From: Anaerotardibacter muris | GTDB taxonomy: Bacteria > Actinomycetota > Coriobacteriia > Coriobacteriales > Eggerthellaceae | Direction: 5' to 3' | Assembly: GCF_943192915.1 (NCBI RefSeq) | Contig: NZ_CALPCD010000002.1 | Span: 124,001-188,000, forward strand | Length of the DNA stretch: 64,000 nt | In this document: positions 53,838 through 63,135 of the stretch, piece after piece | How the letters are laid out: every line of letters begins with the position of its first letter | Numbering within the stretch: position 1 is the first letter of the stretch | Notes under the pieces: model-generated | What the model was told of the DNA's origin: nothing | Seen by the model: the letters and a program-made list of their open reading frames with translations, nothing else | Databases searched by the model: none | Translations under genes and position numbers: made by a program

Positions 53838-55322
53838 CTAGAGCGCGTGGATGATCGCCTCTACGGAATCCTTTGCGTCACCAAGGAGCATATCGGTATT
53901 TTCGTTATAGAACAGCGGGTTCTCTACACCAGCATAACCAGCGTTGCCGATAGAGCGCTTCGAGACGATGACGTTGTTCGCATCCCATACGCGCATGACC
54001 GGCATGCCTGCAATAGGTGAATTCTCGTCCGTTTCAGCTGATGGATTCACCGTATCGTTCGCCCCGATGACGAGCACCACATCGACCTGATCGAAATCGT
54101 CGTTCACTTCATCCATCTCATACACATGGTCGTAGGGCACTTTCGCCTCTGCGAGCAGCACGTTCATATGACCGGGCATGCGGCCAGCCACGGGATGGAT
54201 GGCGAATTTCACGTCGACCCCACGCTCGATGAGCTTGCGCGTGAGCTCTGCCACAGGGAATTGCGCCTGTGCCACCGCCATGCCATAACCAGGAGAGATG
54301 ACCACGGTCTTAGCCTGCTTCAAGCGCTCAGCAACTTCTTCGGGCGTAACTTCAGTATGGGTAAGATCGCCTAGATCCTGGCTGCTCGAAGAAGAGCTCG
54401 ATCCCCCATCGCTGCCAAAACCACCCAAGATGACCGAGATGAACGAACGGTTCATACCCTGGCACATGATGTAGGAAAGATACGCACCAGAAGAGCCAAC
54501 GAGCGCACCAGTGATGATGAGCAGGTCGTTACCCAGCGTGAAGCCAGCCATAGCGGCCGCCCAACCAGAATAGGAATTCAGCATGGAGATGACCACGGGC
54601 ATGTCGCCACCGCCAATAGCGAGCACCAGATGCGCGCCCAGGATGAGCGAGACCACCGTGAGGATAGCGAGCGGAACGAAGCCCTGGTCAACGCCTTGGG
54701 TAGCCACGAACCAACCGATGCAGACCAAACAAACGACGAGCATGAGCAGGTTCAACAGATTGCGCCCAGGCAGCATGAGCGGCTTGCCAGAGATGCGCGC
54801 AGAGAGCTTCAAGTTCGCGATGATCGAACCCGTGAGCGTGACCGCGCCGATGAACACAGCAAGACCCACTTCGCCCATATGGAATGCGCCTTCATAAGTG
54901 CCATCGCCCGGTGTTGCCAAGAATGAATTGATGCCGACGAGCACCGCTGCCGCACCCACGAAGGAATGGAGCAGCGCGACCAACTCTGGCATCGCGGTCA
55001 TCTGGACGCGCAGGGCTTTCCAGACACCTATTGCAGCACCGATGAGCACTGCCACCAGGATGAAGCCGAGGGTAGCAAGGGGCATCTGATCGCCTTCGAC
55101 CGTAGTGGCCACGATGACGATGATGAGCGCTGCCGCCATGCCGATGATGCCGAACACATTGCCGCGCATAGCGCTCTTCTGCTTCGAGAGGCTTGCGAGC
55201 GCGAGGATGAACAACAGCGCCGCCGCGATATAAGCGAGCGATTCCGAACGATTCAGGATCTCTTGCACGAGGTTAGGAGCGCCTGCTGAGAGCGAATCGA
55301 GCGCGAGAATGCTTCCACTCAT
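53838..55322 (-). CDS. pntB: NAD(P) transhydrogenase beta subunit
   Basis: 494 residues. The first half is membrane-spanning (about nine helices). The C-terminal NADP(H)-binding domain shows [20 protein letters not shown] and [20 protein letters not shown]. With PntA it couples hydride transfer from NADH to NADP+ to proton flow across the membrane. A Ser-rich linker separates the two parts. It overlaps the pntA stop by four bases. Confidence 0.95.
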   Translation of the reverse strand: MSGSILALDSLSAGAPNLVQEILNRSESLAYIAAALLFILALASLSKQKSAMRGNVFGIIGMAAALIIVIVATTVEGDQMPLATLGFILVAVLIGAAIGVWKALRVQMTAMPELVALLHSFVGAAAVLVGINSFLATPGDGTYEGAFHMGEVGLAVFIGAVTLTGSIIANLKLSARISGKPLMLPGRNLLNLLMLVVCLVCIGWFVATQGVDQGFVPLAILTVVSLILGAHLVLAIGGGDMPVVISMLNSYSGWAAAMAGFTLGNDLLIITGALVGSSGAYLSYIMCQGMNRSFISVILGGFGSDGGSSSSSSSQDLGDLTHTEVTPEEVAERLKQAKTVVISPGYGMAVAQAQFPVAELTRKLIERGVDVKFAIHPVAGRMPGHMNVLLAEAKVPYDHVYEMDEVNDDFDQVDVVLVIGANDTVNPSAETDENSPIAGMPVMRVWDANNVIVSKRSIGNAGYAGVENPLFYNENTDMLLGDAKDSVEAIIHAL

Positions 55323-56908
55323 TTGGAGCTCCTTTCGAACATCTTGAGCATGCGTCGGGTGACCAAGAAGCCGCCGAAGATATTGATCGAGGCAAGGGCC
55401 ACAGCAACGAACGACAGGCCAACGATGAGCGGATCGGATGAGCCGATCTGCAAGAGCGCGCCCACTACGATGATGCCCGAGATCGCGTTTGTCTCAGACA
55501 TGAGCGGGGTGTGCAGCGTATGGGAAACGCCTGTGATGACGTAGAAACCTACCACGCAGGCGAGCACGAATACGATGAAGTGACTGGACATGGAAGCTGG
55601 TGCGGCCACGATGAGCAACACCGCAAGAACGCCAAGGAGCGCCTTCCACCACAGACCACGGAAGCGCGAAGGTTCTTCTTGCACCTCTTCTGCAGTGGAG
55701 GCGCCTTCGGCTTTGGCTTTGGCGTCGGTTTGAGCCTGGCCTGGGGCCTGCGCCTCGGCAGGTTTTGCTGGTGCCGGCGCAGCTGACACCTGAACAGGAG
55801 GTGGTGGCCACATAAGATTGCCATCGCGAGCAGCGAGCATGCCACGCACGACCACATCCTCTTCATCCCAAACTGGCACACCATCCTTCTCAGATGTGAC
55901 CAACTTGAGCAGATTCACGATGTTCTGGCCGAAGAGCTGCGAAGCCTGGCCGGGCAAGCGACCAGGAAGATCGGTATAGCCTACGATGATGACGCCGTTT
56001 TCGGTAACGGTGACCTCACCAGGCTTGGTGAGCGCACAATTGCTGCCCAGATCGGATGCGCCCATATCCACGATGACCGAACCGGGCATCATGCATGAGA
56101 CCGCCTCTGCGGTGAGCAACAGCGGTGCAGGGCGACCAGGAACTTGCGCCGTGGTGATGACGATGTCGCTGGCTGCAGCTTGTTTAGCGTAGACCTGCTG
56201 GGTGCGAGCCTGATCGTCTTCGTCGAGCTCACGAGCATACCCATCGCTGGATTCTTGCTGGACTGGGATCTCCACGAAGGTGGCACCGAGGGATTGGACT
56301 TGATCGGCCACATCGGCACGCACGTCAGTAGCAGATACTTCTGCACCCATCGAACCAGCGGTGCCAATAGCTGCAAGGCCTGCCACGCCCACGCCGATAA
56401 CGTAGACCTTCGCGGGAGCCACACGACCAGCAGCGGTGACCGCACCAGCGAACTGGCGGCCGAACACGCTGGCAGCCTCGATGACCGCACGATAACCCGC
56501 CACGTTCATGAGCGAAGAGCGTACGTCGAGCGACTGGGCGCGCGAGATGCGCGGCACTGCATCGAGAGCGATAGCGGTGATGTTGCGCGCCACGCATTCC
56601 GCGATAAGCTCGCTGTTATTCTGAGGATCAAGACGTGAAAGCAGTGTTGCACCCGATGCCATCTGAGCGACCTGCTCGAGCGAAGGTGCATCCAGGCAAA
56701 CCACCATGTCTGCTGCCCAAGCATGCGCCGCATCGACCACGCTTGCGCCCGCTTCTTCATAATGCGCGTCATAATAACTAGCCAGTTCACCTGCGCCACG
56801 CTCGATCGCAACTTCATAACCGAGCGCGATGAGCTTCTTTACCGTGTTCGGCGTAGCTGCAACAAGCGTCTGACCCGCGCGTGTTTCTTTTGGAATTCCA
56901 ATACGCAT
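55319..56908 (-). CDS. pntA: NAD(P) transhydrogenase alpha subunit (fused alpha1/alpha2)
   Basis: 529 residues. [20 protein letters not shown] and [20 protein letters not shown] are the NAD(H)-binding domain I. An Ala/Pro/Gln-rich linker (about residues 372-410) joins it to three or four membrane helices like PntAB. The fusion equals the E. coli PntA layout. GAGGGGTTAACT precedes the ATG. pntB follows with a four-base overlap. Confidence 0.95.
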   Translation of the reverse strand: MRIGIPKETRAGQTLVAATPNTVKKLIALGYEVAIERGAGELASYYDAHYEEAGASVVDAAHAWAADMVVCLDAPSLEQVAQMASGATLLSRLDPQNNSELIAECVARNITAIALDAVPRISRAQSLDVRSSLMNVAGYRAVIEAASVFGRQFAGAVTAAGRVAPAKVYVIGVGVAGLAAIGTAGSMGAEVSATDVRADVADQVQSLGATFVEIPVQQESSDGYARELDEDDQARTQQVYAKQAAASDIVITTAQVPGRPAPLLLTAEAVSCMMPGSVIVDMGASDLGSNCALTKPGEVTVTENGVIIVGYTDLPGRLPGQASQLFGQNIVNLLKLVTSEKDGVPVWDEEDVVVRGMLAARDGNLMWPPPPVQVSAAPAPAKPAEAQAPGQAQTDAKAKAEGASTAEEVQEEPSRFRGLWWKALLGVLAVLLIVAAPASMSSHFIVFVLACVVGFYVITGVSHTLHTPLMSETNAISGIIVVGALLQIGSSDPLIVGLSFVAVALASINIFGGFLVTRRMLKMFERSSK

Positions 56909-57107
56909 AGTTAACCCCTCGTATTTTTGAAGCCTCCATTATAGCGCTACGGCCTCTTGCGCGAAGGATATTCGTGCATGAGTTTTACAACTTGTTAATC
57001 TTGCATCGACCCCTCCTCTCTGAAGGTAAGATCAAACAAAGCTGCGCTGCATCATATGGACGCAATATGACCGAGCAGGTCCAGCGAACGGGTCTATACT
57101 GAGTATC

Positions 57108-58487
57108 GTGGAAACGAAGAAGCATTACAGACCGATCATCGTTGCATGCGCATTCTTGCTGCTGTTCGTGAACGTAGGTTTCACGTCAACATCGTTCAGC
57201 ATCTATCAGTCGTATATCGTCGACCTACCTGGCGTGGGTGACGTAGGTGGGTCGGTCGTGGTTACTGTGCGCACCTTCGTAGCGCTGGTCTGCATGTTCT
57301 TCACGGGATTCTACTACCGTCGCATCGATCCGCGTATCGGCTTCTTCGTGGCAACGTTGTTCACGGTGCTTGCATTCGTGCTGTTCGGATGTGCACGATC
57401 GCTAGCGGGCCTGTGCTTTGCGAGCTTCTTCGCGGGCATCGGTTACGGTCTGGGCGGCATGGTGGCATCCACGTTCTTGATCGGCAACTGGTTCCGTGGG
57501 AAGGTGGGCTCAGTTTCAGGCATCGCCACCATGGGAAGCGGTGTGGCAGCGATAGTCATTCCCCTGCTGGCAGGATGGCTGATCGATGCGTTTTCGCTCT
57601 CCGTTTCGTTCTATGTTGAAGCAGCGCTGGCTTTGGTAGCAGCACTTGCGCTGCTCGTATTCGTGCGCGCAAAACCTGAGGATGTGGGAGCAAAACCGTT
57701 CGAGGCGAAGAAAGCGGCAGTTGAAGATGCCGAATGTGCGACCGCACGTAAGGCTGAACACGCTGATGCCGCCGCGTCAGAGAACGATCATCGCCACAAG
57801 CATCGCCGCCACCACTTTCATCGCGTGCATCACTATCACCACCTGGGTCCATTCGCACAACCCAAGGTGAATCTGTCCATCGTGCCGCTACCTAAAGCGT
57901 CGTATCTTGCGATGATCGTGGCCATCGTGCTGCTTGGCGGTGTATCCGTGGCGGGGTACAACTACTTCGGCATCCTGCTCACCACCCAAGGCATCGATAT
58001 GGGTGTGGCCGCCGTGCTCATATCGCTGGCGGGCGTCTTCCTAACCGTGTCGAAGTTCATCGTGGGCGTGGTATGCGACCGTTTCGGCACACTAGCTGGA
58101 TCGTTCTTGTTCTTCATCCTGCTCACGCTTGCTATGCTGTTGTGCGCGCTCATCGGCGCAGGTGGCATTCCCGAAGCTGCTGCAGCAGCAGTGATCTTGG
58201 GCATTGGCATGCCGCTTGGCACCACGGGCATCGCGCTTTGGTCGCTCGAATTGAGCTCGGCTGAGCAGATGTTGAAGACCATTCGACATTTCCAGCTTGC
58301 CTATGCCTTCGGCGGATTCATCTTCAACTTGATGCCTGGCGTATTGTGCGCTTTGACCGGCACCTATACCACCAGCTATTTCGCGATGATGGGCATGACC
58401 ATCGTGTGCGCCATTATCGTGATCACGGTTTATGCTCACCACATCACTCGCAGCGAAAAAGCTGCCGAACTAGATGCCGCTCGCTAA
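57108..58487 (+). CDS. MFS transporter with histidine-rich cytoplasmic loop (GTG start)
   Basis: 459 residues and about 12 helices; resembles monocarboxylate/OFA-like MFS carriers. The loop between helices 6 and 7 contains a histidine cluster, with about ten His between residues 228 and 245 (HRHKHRRHHFHRVHHYHH). It could bind metal or sense pH. The start is a GTG with only a weak ribosome-binding site. It has no cotranscribed partner. Substrate unknown. Confidence 0.82.
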   Translation: METKKHYRPIIVACAFLLLFVNVGFTSTSFSIYQSYIVDLPGVGDVGGSVVVTVRTFVALVCMFFTGFYYRRIDPRIGFFVATLFTVLAFVLFGCARSLAGLCFASFFAGIGYGLGGMVASTFLIGNWFRGKVGSVSGIATMGSGVAAIVIPLLAGWLIDAFSLSVSFYVEAALALVAALALLVFVRAKPEDVGAKPFEAKKAAVEDAECATARKAEHADAAASENDHRHKHRRHHFHRVHHYHHLGPFAQPKVNLSIVPLPKASYLAMIVAIVLLGGVSVAGYNYFGILLTTQGIDMGVAAVLISLAGVFLTVSKFIVGVVCDRFGTLAGSFLFFILLTLAMLLCALIGAGGIPEAAAAAVILGIGMPLGTTGIALWSLELSSAEQMLKTIRHFQLAYAFGGFIFNLMPGVLCALTGTYTTSYFAMMGMTIVCAIIVITVYAHHITRSEKAAELDAAR

Positions 58488-58527
58488 CCGGAGACGGATT
58501 CAAAACTGTCCCCAAAAATGGTGCACG

Positions 58528-58697
58528 GTGCTGCGGATGTAAGGTGAGCGCGCAGAACTTACTCTGAATACCGTCAAATAAAAGAACCCAGCTAAGCTGG
58601 GTTCCGTAAAATGCATGAGGCAGTGCAGCGCATGAGCCCGAAGGGCGAAACAGCGCCAGCGGGTAAGTTACGCACGATTACCTTGCAGCCGTAGCAT
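58528..58697 (+). repeat. Structured intergenic repeat, copy C
   Basis: 170 bp. Outer arms GTGCTGCGGATGTAAGGTG and TACCTTGCAGCCGTAGCAT pair at most positions. The inner hairpin AACCCAGC / GCTGGGTT equals that of copy B. GTGCACG precedes it, as in copy A. Lies between convergent genes. Confidence 0.85.
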
Positions 58698-58712
58698 CCC
58701 AGGTGATTCGCA

Positions 58713-58763
58713 ATTTGAACCTGTCCCCTTTTTGTCCCGGACAGAAATGAACCCGTCCCCAGG
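58713..58763. repeat. REP-like palindrome next to repeat C
   Basis: TTTGAACCTGTCCCC, TTGTCCCGGACAG and GAACCCGTCCCC in a 51-bp patch, close to that at 53789. Confidence 0.55.
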
Positions 58764-59378
58764 TTAGTTGACTTTGGGAACTTCAACGCGATCGAAGCCG
58801 GCACTGCCAGTTGCCACCATGCGCTCGAGCGGCATGACGATGAGCCCGAGCTTCGGGGTATAGCAATATACCTCCATACCACGCTTGCAGCGGAACGTGC
58901 ATTCGAGGCATGGATCTTCGTCGCAATAGGCGTAGGCATCTTCATCGGCGAACGCGAAGACAATGGGCGGCCATTTCTTCGGCGTGACATATTTGGTCAT
59001 CACGCCCGTGAAGGTCTTAATAGCGAACCAGCGCGGTTCATAACCAGGCTCGACCACCTTCCAAGTAACGCGAAGCGCATTGTGATCGTAGCTGCCCACG
59101 ATCTGATAGTCCAGGTCGAGCTTGTCCTTCACCTCAAGGTAAGAGATGCCTTCAAGGCGCTCCATAGGTTTGCCGCAGCATTCAGGATGAAAATCGGTAT
59201 GAGCATAGGGCAATTCCGCTACTTGCGAGCGATGATTGTCGCTCATGGTTATCTCGACATCGCCGTCAACGCCCTGCAACACAGCGCCACATTCTTGGCA
59301 GCGAAAATAGGGGATAGGAACCGGGGTTACGCGCGGCTTCCACGTTGCATGGGTGCGCGTAGGGCTGAATTCCGCCAT
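58764..59378 (-). CDS. Desulforedoxin-like metal-site protein
   Basis: 204 residues. FRCQECGAVLQG and ECCGKPMERL give the desulforedoxin-type Cys4 iron site (C27, C30, C67, C68), though with a longer spacer than usual. The rest has extra cysteines (CDEDPCLECTFRCKRG near 152-166) and an HNALRVTW segment reminiscent of superoxide-reductase strands, but I do not see the full SOR ligand set. It may handle reactive oxygen or electrons. The start at 59378 is set by GAGGAGGAATAGCC. It begins two bases after the upstream gene's stop. Confidence 0.7.
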   Translation of the reverse strand: MAEFSPTRTHATWKPRVTPVPIPYFRCQECGAVLQGVDGDVEITMSDNHRSQVAELPYAHTDFHPECCGKPMERLEGISYLEVKDKLDLDYQIVGSYDHNALRVTWKVVEPGYEPRWFAIKTFTGVMTKYVTPKKWPPIVFAFADEDAYAYCDEDPCLECTFRCKRGMEVYCYTPKLGLIVMPLERMVATGSAGFDRVEVPKVN

Positions 59379-59380
59379 GG

Positions 59381-60277
59381 CTATTCCTCCTCGGTCTCGT
59401 CCTCTTCTTCGTACTCTTCTGAATACGCGAAGAGATCGTTCTTCTTCGTGAAATAGACAGACAGGATGATGGCCAACGCGATGGCCAAGAACGCGATCAC
59501 GAACAGCGCGCTGCGTGTAACGATGCCAGTCACCGCCGCACAAACGATGCAGAGGATGATGATGGCCACAGGAACCGTAACCGCGGTGCGTTCACGAGAG
59601 GCGCGGGCACGCACCAGCGCATCCTGACGCAGCGATTCGTCGTCACGACGCGCACGAACATCGCGGTCCGCCCATTCCATGATCTTGCGCTGGACCTCAG
59701 GCGGGTACGAGTTGAAGATATCTGGATGCGGAAGCAGAAGATAATCGGTATCCGATTCGACGACCGTAGTGGTGCCTGCATCGCCCTTTGCAGAGCGGCG
59801 CTGCTTATCGTCTTCCCACAGGAAATCGTAGTTGTTCGCATTATCCTTCATCGTATTCGCGGAACCTTTCGCATGAGCGTTTGCGTTTGCGTTGGCATTC
59901 GATCGATCATTCGCCTTCGAATTCTTCTTGTTCTTGCCCTTGTTGGGGTTAGGGGTGTTGTTAGAGCTGTTGGGTGCACCATTATTGGAGCCCTGTGCGT
60001 TCTTCGAGCCGTTCGAGCTATTGTTAGTGGAAGAAGGAGGATTCGAGCCCTTGTTCGAGCTACCCTTCCCCGCATTGTTCATGCTCTTCTGATCGCCCTT
60101 GGACCTGTCGGCCTTGTTCGAAGCGCCCGAATAGTCTGGGGCTTCATCACCAGAGACCACTGGAAACCCGAACGCAGGGGTAGCCTGCGAGTCGAATGGT
60201 GAAGCGCTGGGGTCGAAATCGTCAGCGAAGAAGGACGATCTGCCACTGTTGCTGGGATTATAAGAATCGGCGCTCAC
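59381..60277 (-). CDS. Asn/Ser-rich membrane protein (GTG start)
   Basis: 298 residues. Residues 40-145 are low-complexity (Asn, Ser, Gly, Lys). Two hydrophobic helices follow (VPVAIIILCIVCAAVTGIV and LFVIAFLAIALAIILSVYF), then an acidic tail. A short motif PDIFNSYPPEVQRKIMEWAD lies before the helices. It has no signal peptide of the usual type. It is coupled to the desulforedoxin-like gene. Function unknown. Confidence 0.75.
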   Translation of the reverse strand: MSADSYNPSNSGRSSFFADDFDPSASPFDSQATPAFGFPVVSGDEAPDYSGASNKADRSKGDQKSMNNAGKGSSNKGSNPPSSTNNSSNGSKNAQGSNNGAPNSSNNTPNPNKGKNKKNSKANDRSNANANANAHAKGSANTMKDNANNYDFLWEDDKQRRSAKGDAGTTTVVESDTDYLLLPHPDIFNSYPPEVQRKIMEWADRDVRARRDDESLRQDALVRARASRERTAVTVPVAIIILCIVCAAVTGIVTRSALFVIAFLAIALAIILSVYFTKKNDLFAYSEEYEEEDETEEE

Positions 60278-60525
60278 GGGCGTTGCTCCTTGGTCTTAGA
60301 TAGAGTGAACCGTATATTGCATGATACCACGTAGGAGCAGCGAGCCTTTGCGCCTGCACTCAATTGCACATAAATACGCACTGGTATGCCCCAAGTCGCG
60401 CTTCGCCGCATAATCAACGGCCTTCATCACCCGAATTGATATAATAGCTCTTTGAATTGAACGCGACTTGCAAGCGCATTCGGCACCGCCCAAAGCGCCA
60501 CAGCAAAACCACTAGAGGATCTGAC

Positions 60526-61305
60526 TTGGCTAACCAGACGAAGCTCTTCAGCAAGCATAATTGGTTCATCCTCACCTCGCTCGTGAGCAAGGACTTCAAG
60601 CTGAAATATCGCCGCAGCGCGCTGGGCATGTTTTGGTCGGTCTTGAATCCCTTCCTGATGATGTGCGTGCTCACAGCTGTATTCAGCTTCATGTTTCGCT
60701 TTGATATCGAGTATTATCCACTCTATCTTATCTTGGGCACCACTCTTTTCACGCTGATGGGTGATTCAACGTCGAACGCCATGAATTCGATCATCGATTC
60801 GGCACCGCTCATCAAGAAGATCCGTATCGAGAAGATTCTCTTCCCGCTTGAAAAAGTGGTATTCCAGCTGATCAACTACTGTCTTTCGCTCATCGCAGTG
60901 GCTGTAGTGATGATCTTCTTCCAAGTAGCTCCCACCATCAACTTACTGTTCTTGCCGCTTCTATTGTTCTACGTACTGCTCTTCAGTGCGGGGTTGGGCT
61001 TTCTGCTTTCTGCGCTCGTAGTGTTCTTCCGCGACATCGCGCACCTATGGAGTGTTGTCATCACTGCCTGGACCTACGCCACGCCGCTTTTCTACCCCAT
61101 GAGCATCCTACCCGACTGGATGCAATCTCTCATGAATTTCAATCCGATGTATCACTACGTCACCTACCTACGTGACATTGCGCTATGGGGCATCACGCCC
61201 AGCCTCGAGCAGAACCTGATCTGCTTCGCCATGGGTGCAGTGGTGCTGGCCATCGGCTACCTGGTATTCCGTAAGCTCGAGAAGAAATTCATCCTTTATG
61301 TTTAG
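60526..61305 (+). CDS. ABC-2 type permease for surface glycopolymer (Wzm/TagG-like, TTG start)
   Basis: 259 residues with about six helices. KDFKLKYRRSALGMFWSVLN and NPMYHYVTYLRDIALWG are typical of TagG/Wzm permeases, which export undecaprenyl-linked polysaccharide or teichoic acid. The start is a TTG at 60526 with AGAGGA six bases before it; the frame is open upstream but has no better signal. The ATPase gene starts 9 bases after it. Confidence 0.88.
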   Translation: MANQTKLFSKHNWFILTSLVSKDFKLKYRRSALGMFWSVLNPFLMMCVLTAVFSFMFRFDIEYYPLYLILGTTLFTLMGDSTSNAMNSIIDSAPLIKKIRIEKILFPLEKVVFQLINYCLSLIAVAVVMIFFQVAPTINLLFLPLLLFYVLLFSAGLGFLLSALVVFFRDIAHLWSVVITAWTYATPLFYPMSILPDWMQSLMNFNPMYHYVTYLRDIALWGITPSLEQNLICFAMGAVVLAIGYLVFRKLEKKFILYV

Positions 61306-61314
61306 GGCGCATCG

Positions 61315-63135
61315 ATGAGCAAGAATAACGAACAAATAGCCCCTAACCAAACCTATCTGAAAACGACCGAATTCAACGACGATCAGCTTGAGACCATGAT
61401 CGAGGTCAGCCATGTGAGCATGATCTTCAACATGGCCACCGAACAACTCCATAGCTTGAAGGAGTACGCTATCTCCATTGCCCGTAGGAAGCTTTCATTC
61501 AAGGAATTCCGTGCGCTCGACGATGTTTCTCTTACGGTGAAGCGCGGCGACGTGTTCGGTGTGATGGGGACGAACGGGTCGGGCAAATCAACCCTGCTCA
61601 AGATCATCGCGGGCGTTCTCGATCCTACGAAGGGTACCTGCGAAGTGAATGGCACTATCGCGCCACTTATCGAACTGGGTGCGGGCTTCGACATCGAGCT
61701 GACTGCTCGCGAGAACATCTATCTGAATGGTGCGCTGCTGGGTTATTCAAAAGAATTCATCAACGAGCACTTCGACGAGATCGTCAATTTTGCCGAGATC
61801 CGCCCGTTTCTTGACATGCCGCTGAAGAACTATTCTTCTGGCATGGTGGCTCGCATCGCTTTCGCAATCGCGACCGTTATCATTCCTGATGTTCTGATCG
61901 TTGACGAAGTGCTCTCGGTGGGCGACTTCATGTTCCAGCAAAAATGCGAACGCCGCATTCGCAGCTTGATCCGTGACCATGGCGTGACCGTTCTTATCGT
62001 TTCGCATAATAGCGACCAGGTCGAACGCCTTTGCAACAAGGCTATTTGGATCGAAAAAGGCCACACGCGCATGATCGGCACCGCTGAAGAAGTGTGCGAG
62101 ATCTACCGTTCGATCGGCGGGCGCGCTGGAAGCGAAGAGTCGGAATCGCTGGTCTATAACGTTATGAATAGCCCCATCGCACCTGATGAAGAAAGCGTTC
62201 AGGTTATTTCGGGCAAGGATCGTTACGATATCGCCTCCCAGCTTTTCGAGCAGTCCTTCCCGCTCTCAAAGAAAACGTCGGTGGTAATCGCTTCAGGCGA
62301 AGATGCTTCTTCGTCCCTGCTTGCTAATGCGCTTGCAGGCTCGCTCGAATCAGCACTGCTGCTGGTAAAGCATGGATCGATCCCTGAAGAGGCTCTGAAC
62401 ACCCTTGAGTCCACACAAGCCAGTGAGCTTTTCGTGGTGGGCTCGGATCCCTTCGTTTCTGAAGGCGTGGTCAAAGAGCTTGCACTTCATACTGAAGCCA
62501 CCATCAATATCGTTGCTGGTAATACCTTGCAAGAGCTGACCCTATCCGTGTATCGCGCTGGCATCGATTATGGATCTGGCTGGGGAGACACCGCTGTCAT
62601 CACCTACGATGGCTGCATCGGCGATGTGGTTTCCTTGATGCCCTTCATCTACGCGAACAAGGCTCCCCTGTTCTTCAGTGTCGCGAACAATCAATTAACT
62701 GAGGAAGTGAGCGATCTGTTTGCTACCAAGCAGTTCAACCGCTTGATATCTTTAGGCGGCCTGAGCTTTGATCTTATCGACCACTACAAAGAACAGAGCT
62801 TCGAAGTTACCAGGATCGTGGGAAGCAGCTTGGCGGATGCGAGCCGCATGATCAATGAGTGGCAAACTGAACAAGGTCTTGCTCCCAAGGATGAAGTGGT
62901 GGTTGCTTCGGTCTGGGGGCTGCACGATGTCTTGTCCATCGGTGCCTATCTGGGATTGCGCGGAGCATTCATCTGGCTCGAAGACTCCCAAAGCTTGGAC
63001 AGCATCGCGAACATCCTTGGCTTCGTTCAGGATCACGCCGCGCATCTTGACCAGGTCACTTTCATTGGCGATGACACGCGCTCCAACAAGAATGACCAAC
63101 AATTGATCGCGAAGGCACTCAAAGCTGCTCGCTAG
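61315..63135 (+). CDS. Polysaccharide-export ATPase fused to CWB2 repeats
   Basis: 606 residues. Residues 27-270 are a Wzt/TagH-type ATPase: Walker A GTNGSGKST (85-93), signature NYSSGMVAR, Walker B VLIVDE (193-198) and H-loop SHN (H231). Residues 297-606 resemble three CWB2 repeats: VISGKDRYDIASQLFEQSF starts the first, INIVAGNTLQELTLSVY the second and VTRIVGSSLADASRMI the third. CWB2 normally anchors secreted proteins to wall polymers. In Wzt a different C-terminal domain recognises the exported glycan, so here CWB2 may do this on the cytoplasmic side. Its stop overlaps the convergent gene. Confidence 0.88.
   Translation: MSKNNEQIAPNQTYLKTTEFNDDQLETMIEVSHVSMIFNMATEQLHSLKEYAISIARRKLSFKEFRALDDVSLTVKRGDVFGVMGTNGSGKSTLLKIIAGVLDPTKGTCEVNGTIAPLIELGAGFDIELTARENIYLNGALLGYSKEFINEHFDEIVNFAEIRPFLDMPLKNYSSGMVARIAFAIATVIIPDVLIVDEVLSVGDFMFQQKCERRIRSLIRDHGVTVLIVSHNSDQVERLCNKAIWIEKGHTRMIGTAEEVCEIYRSIGGRAGSEESESLVYNVMNSPIAPDEESVQVISGKDRYDIASQLFEQSFPLSKKTSVVIASGEDASSSLLANALAGSLESALLLVKHGSIPEEALNTLESTQASELFVVGSDPFVSEGVVKELALHTEATINIVAGNTLQELTLSVYRAGIDYGSGWGDTAVITYDGCIGDVVSLMPFIYANKAPLFFSVANNQLTEEVSDLFATKQFNRLISLGGLSFDLIDHYKEQSFEVTRIVGSSLADASRMINEWQTEQGLAPKDEVVVASVWGLHDVLSIGAYLGLRGAFIWLEDSQSLDSIANILGFVQDHAAHLDQVTFIGDDTRSNKNDQQLIAKALKAAR

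Noticed and set aside
41310..58697. CRISPR array
   Set aside because: Repeats are long, dispersed and structured, without regular short spacers; no cas genes are seen.
58764..59378. Superoxide reductase assignment
   Set aside because: The desulforedoxin-type cysteines are visible, but the four-His plus Cys iron site of SOR is not.
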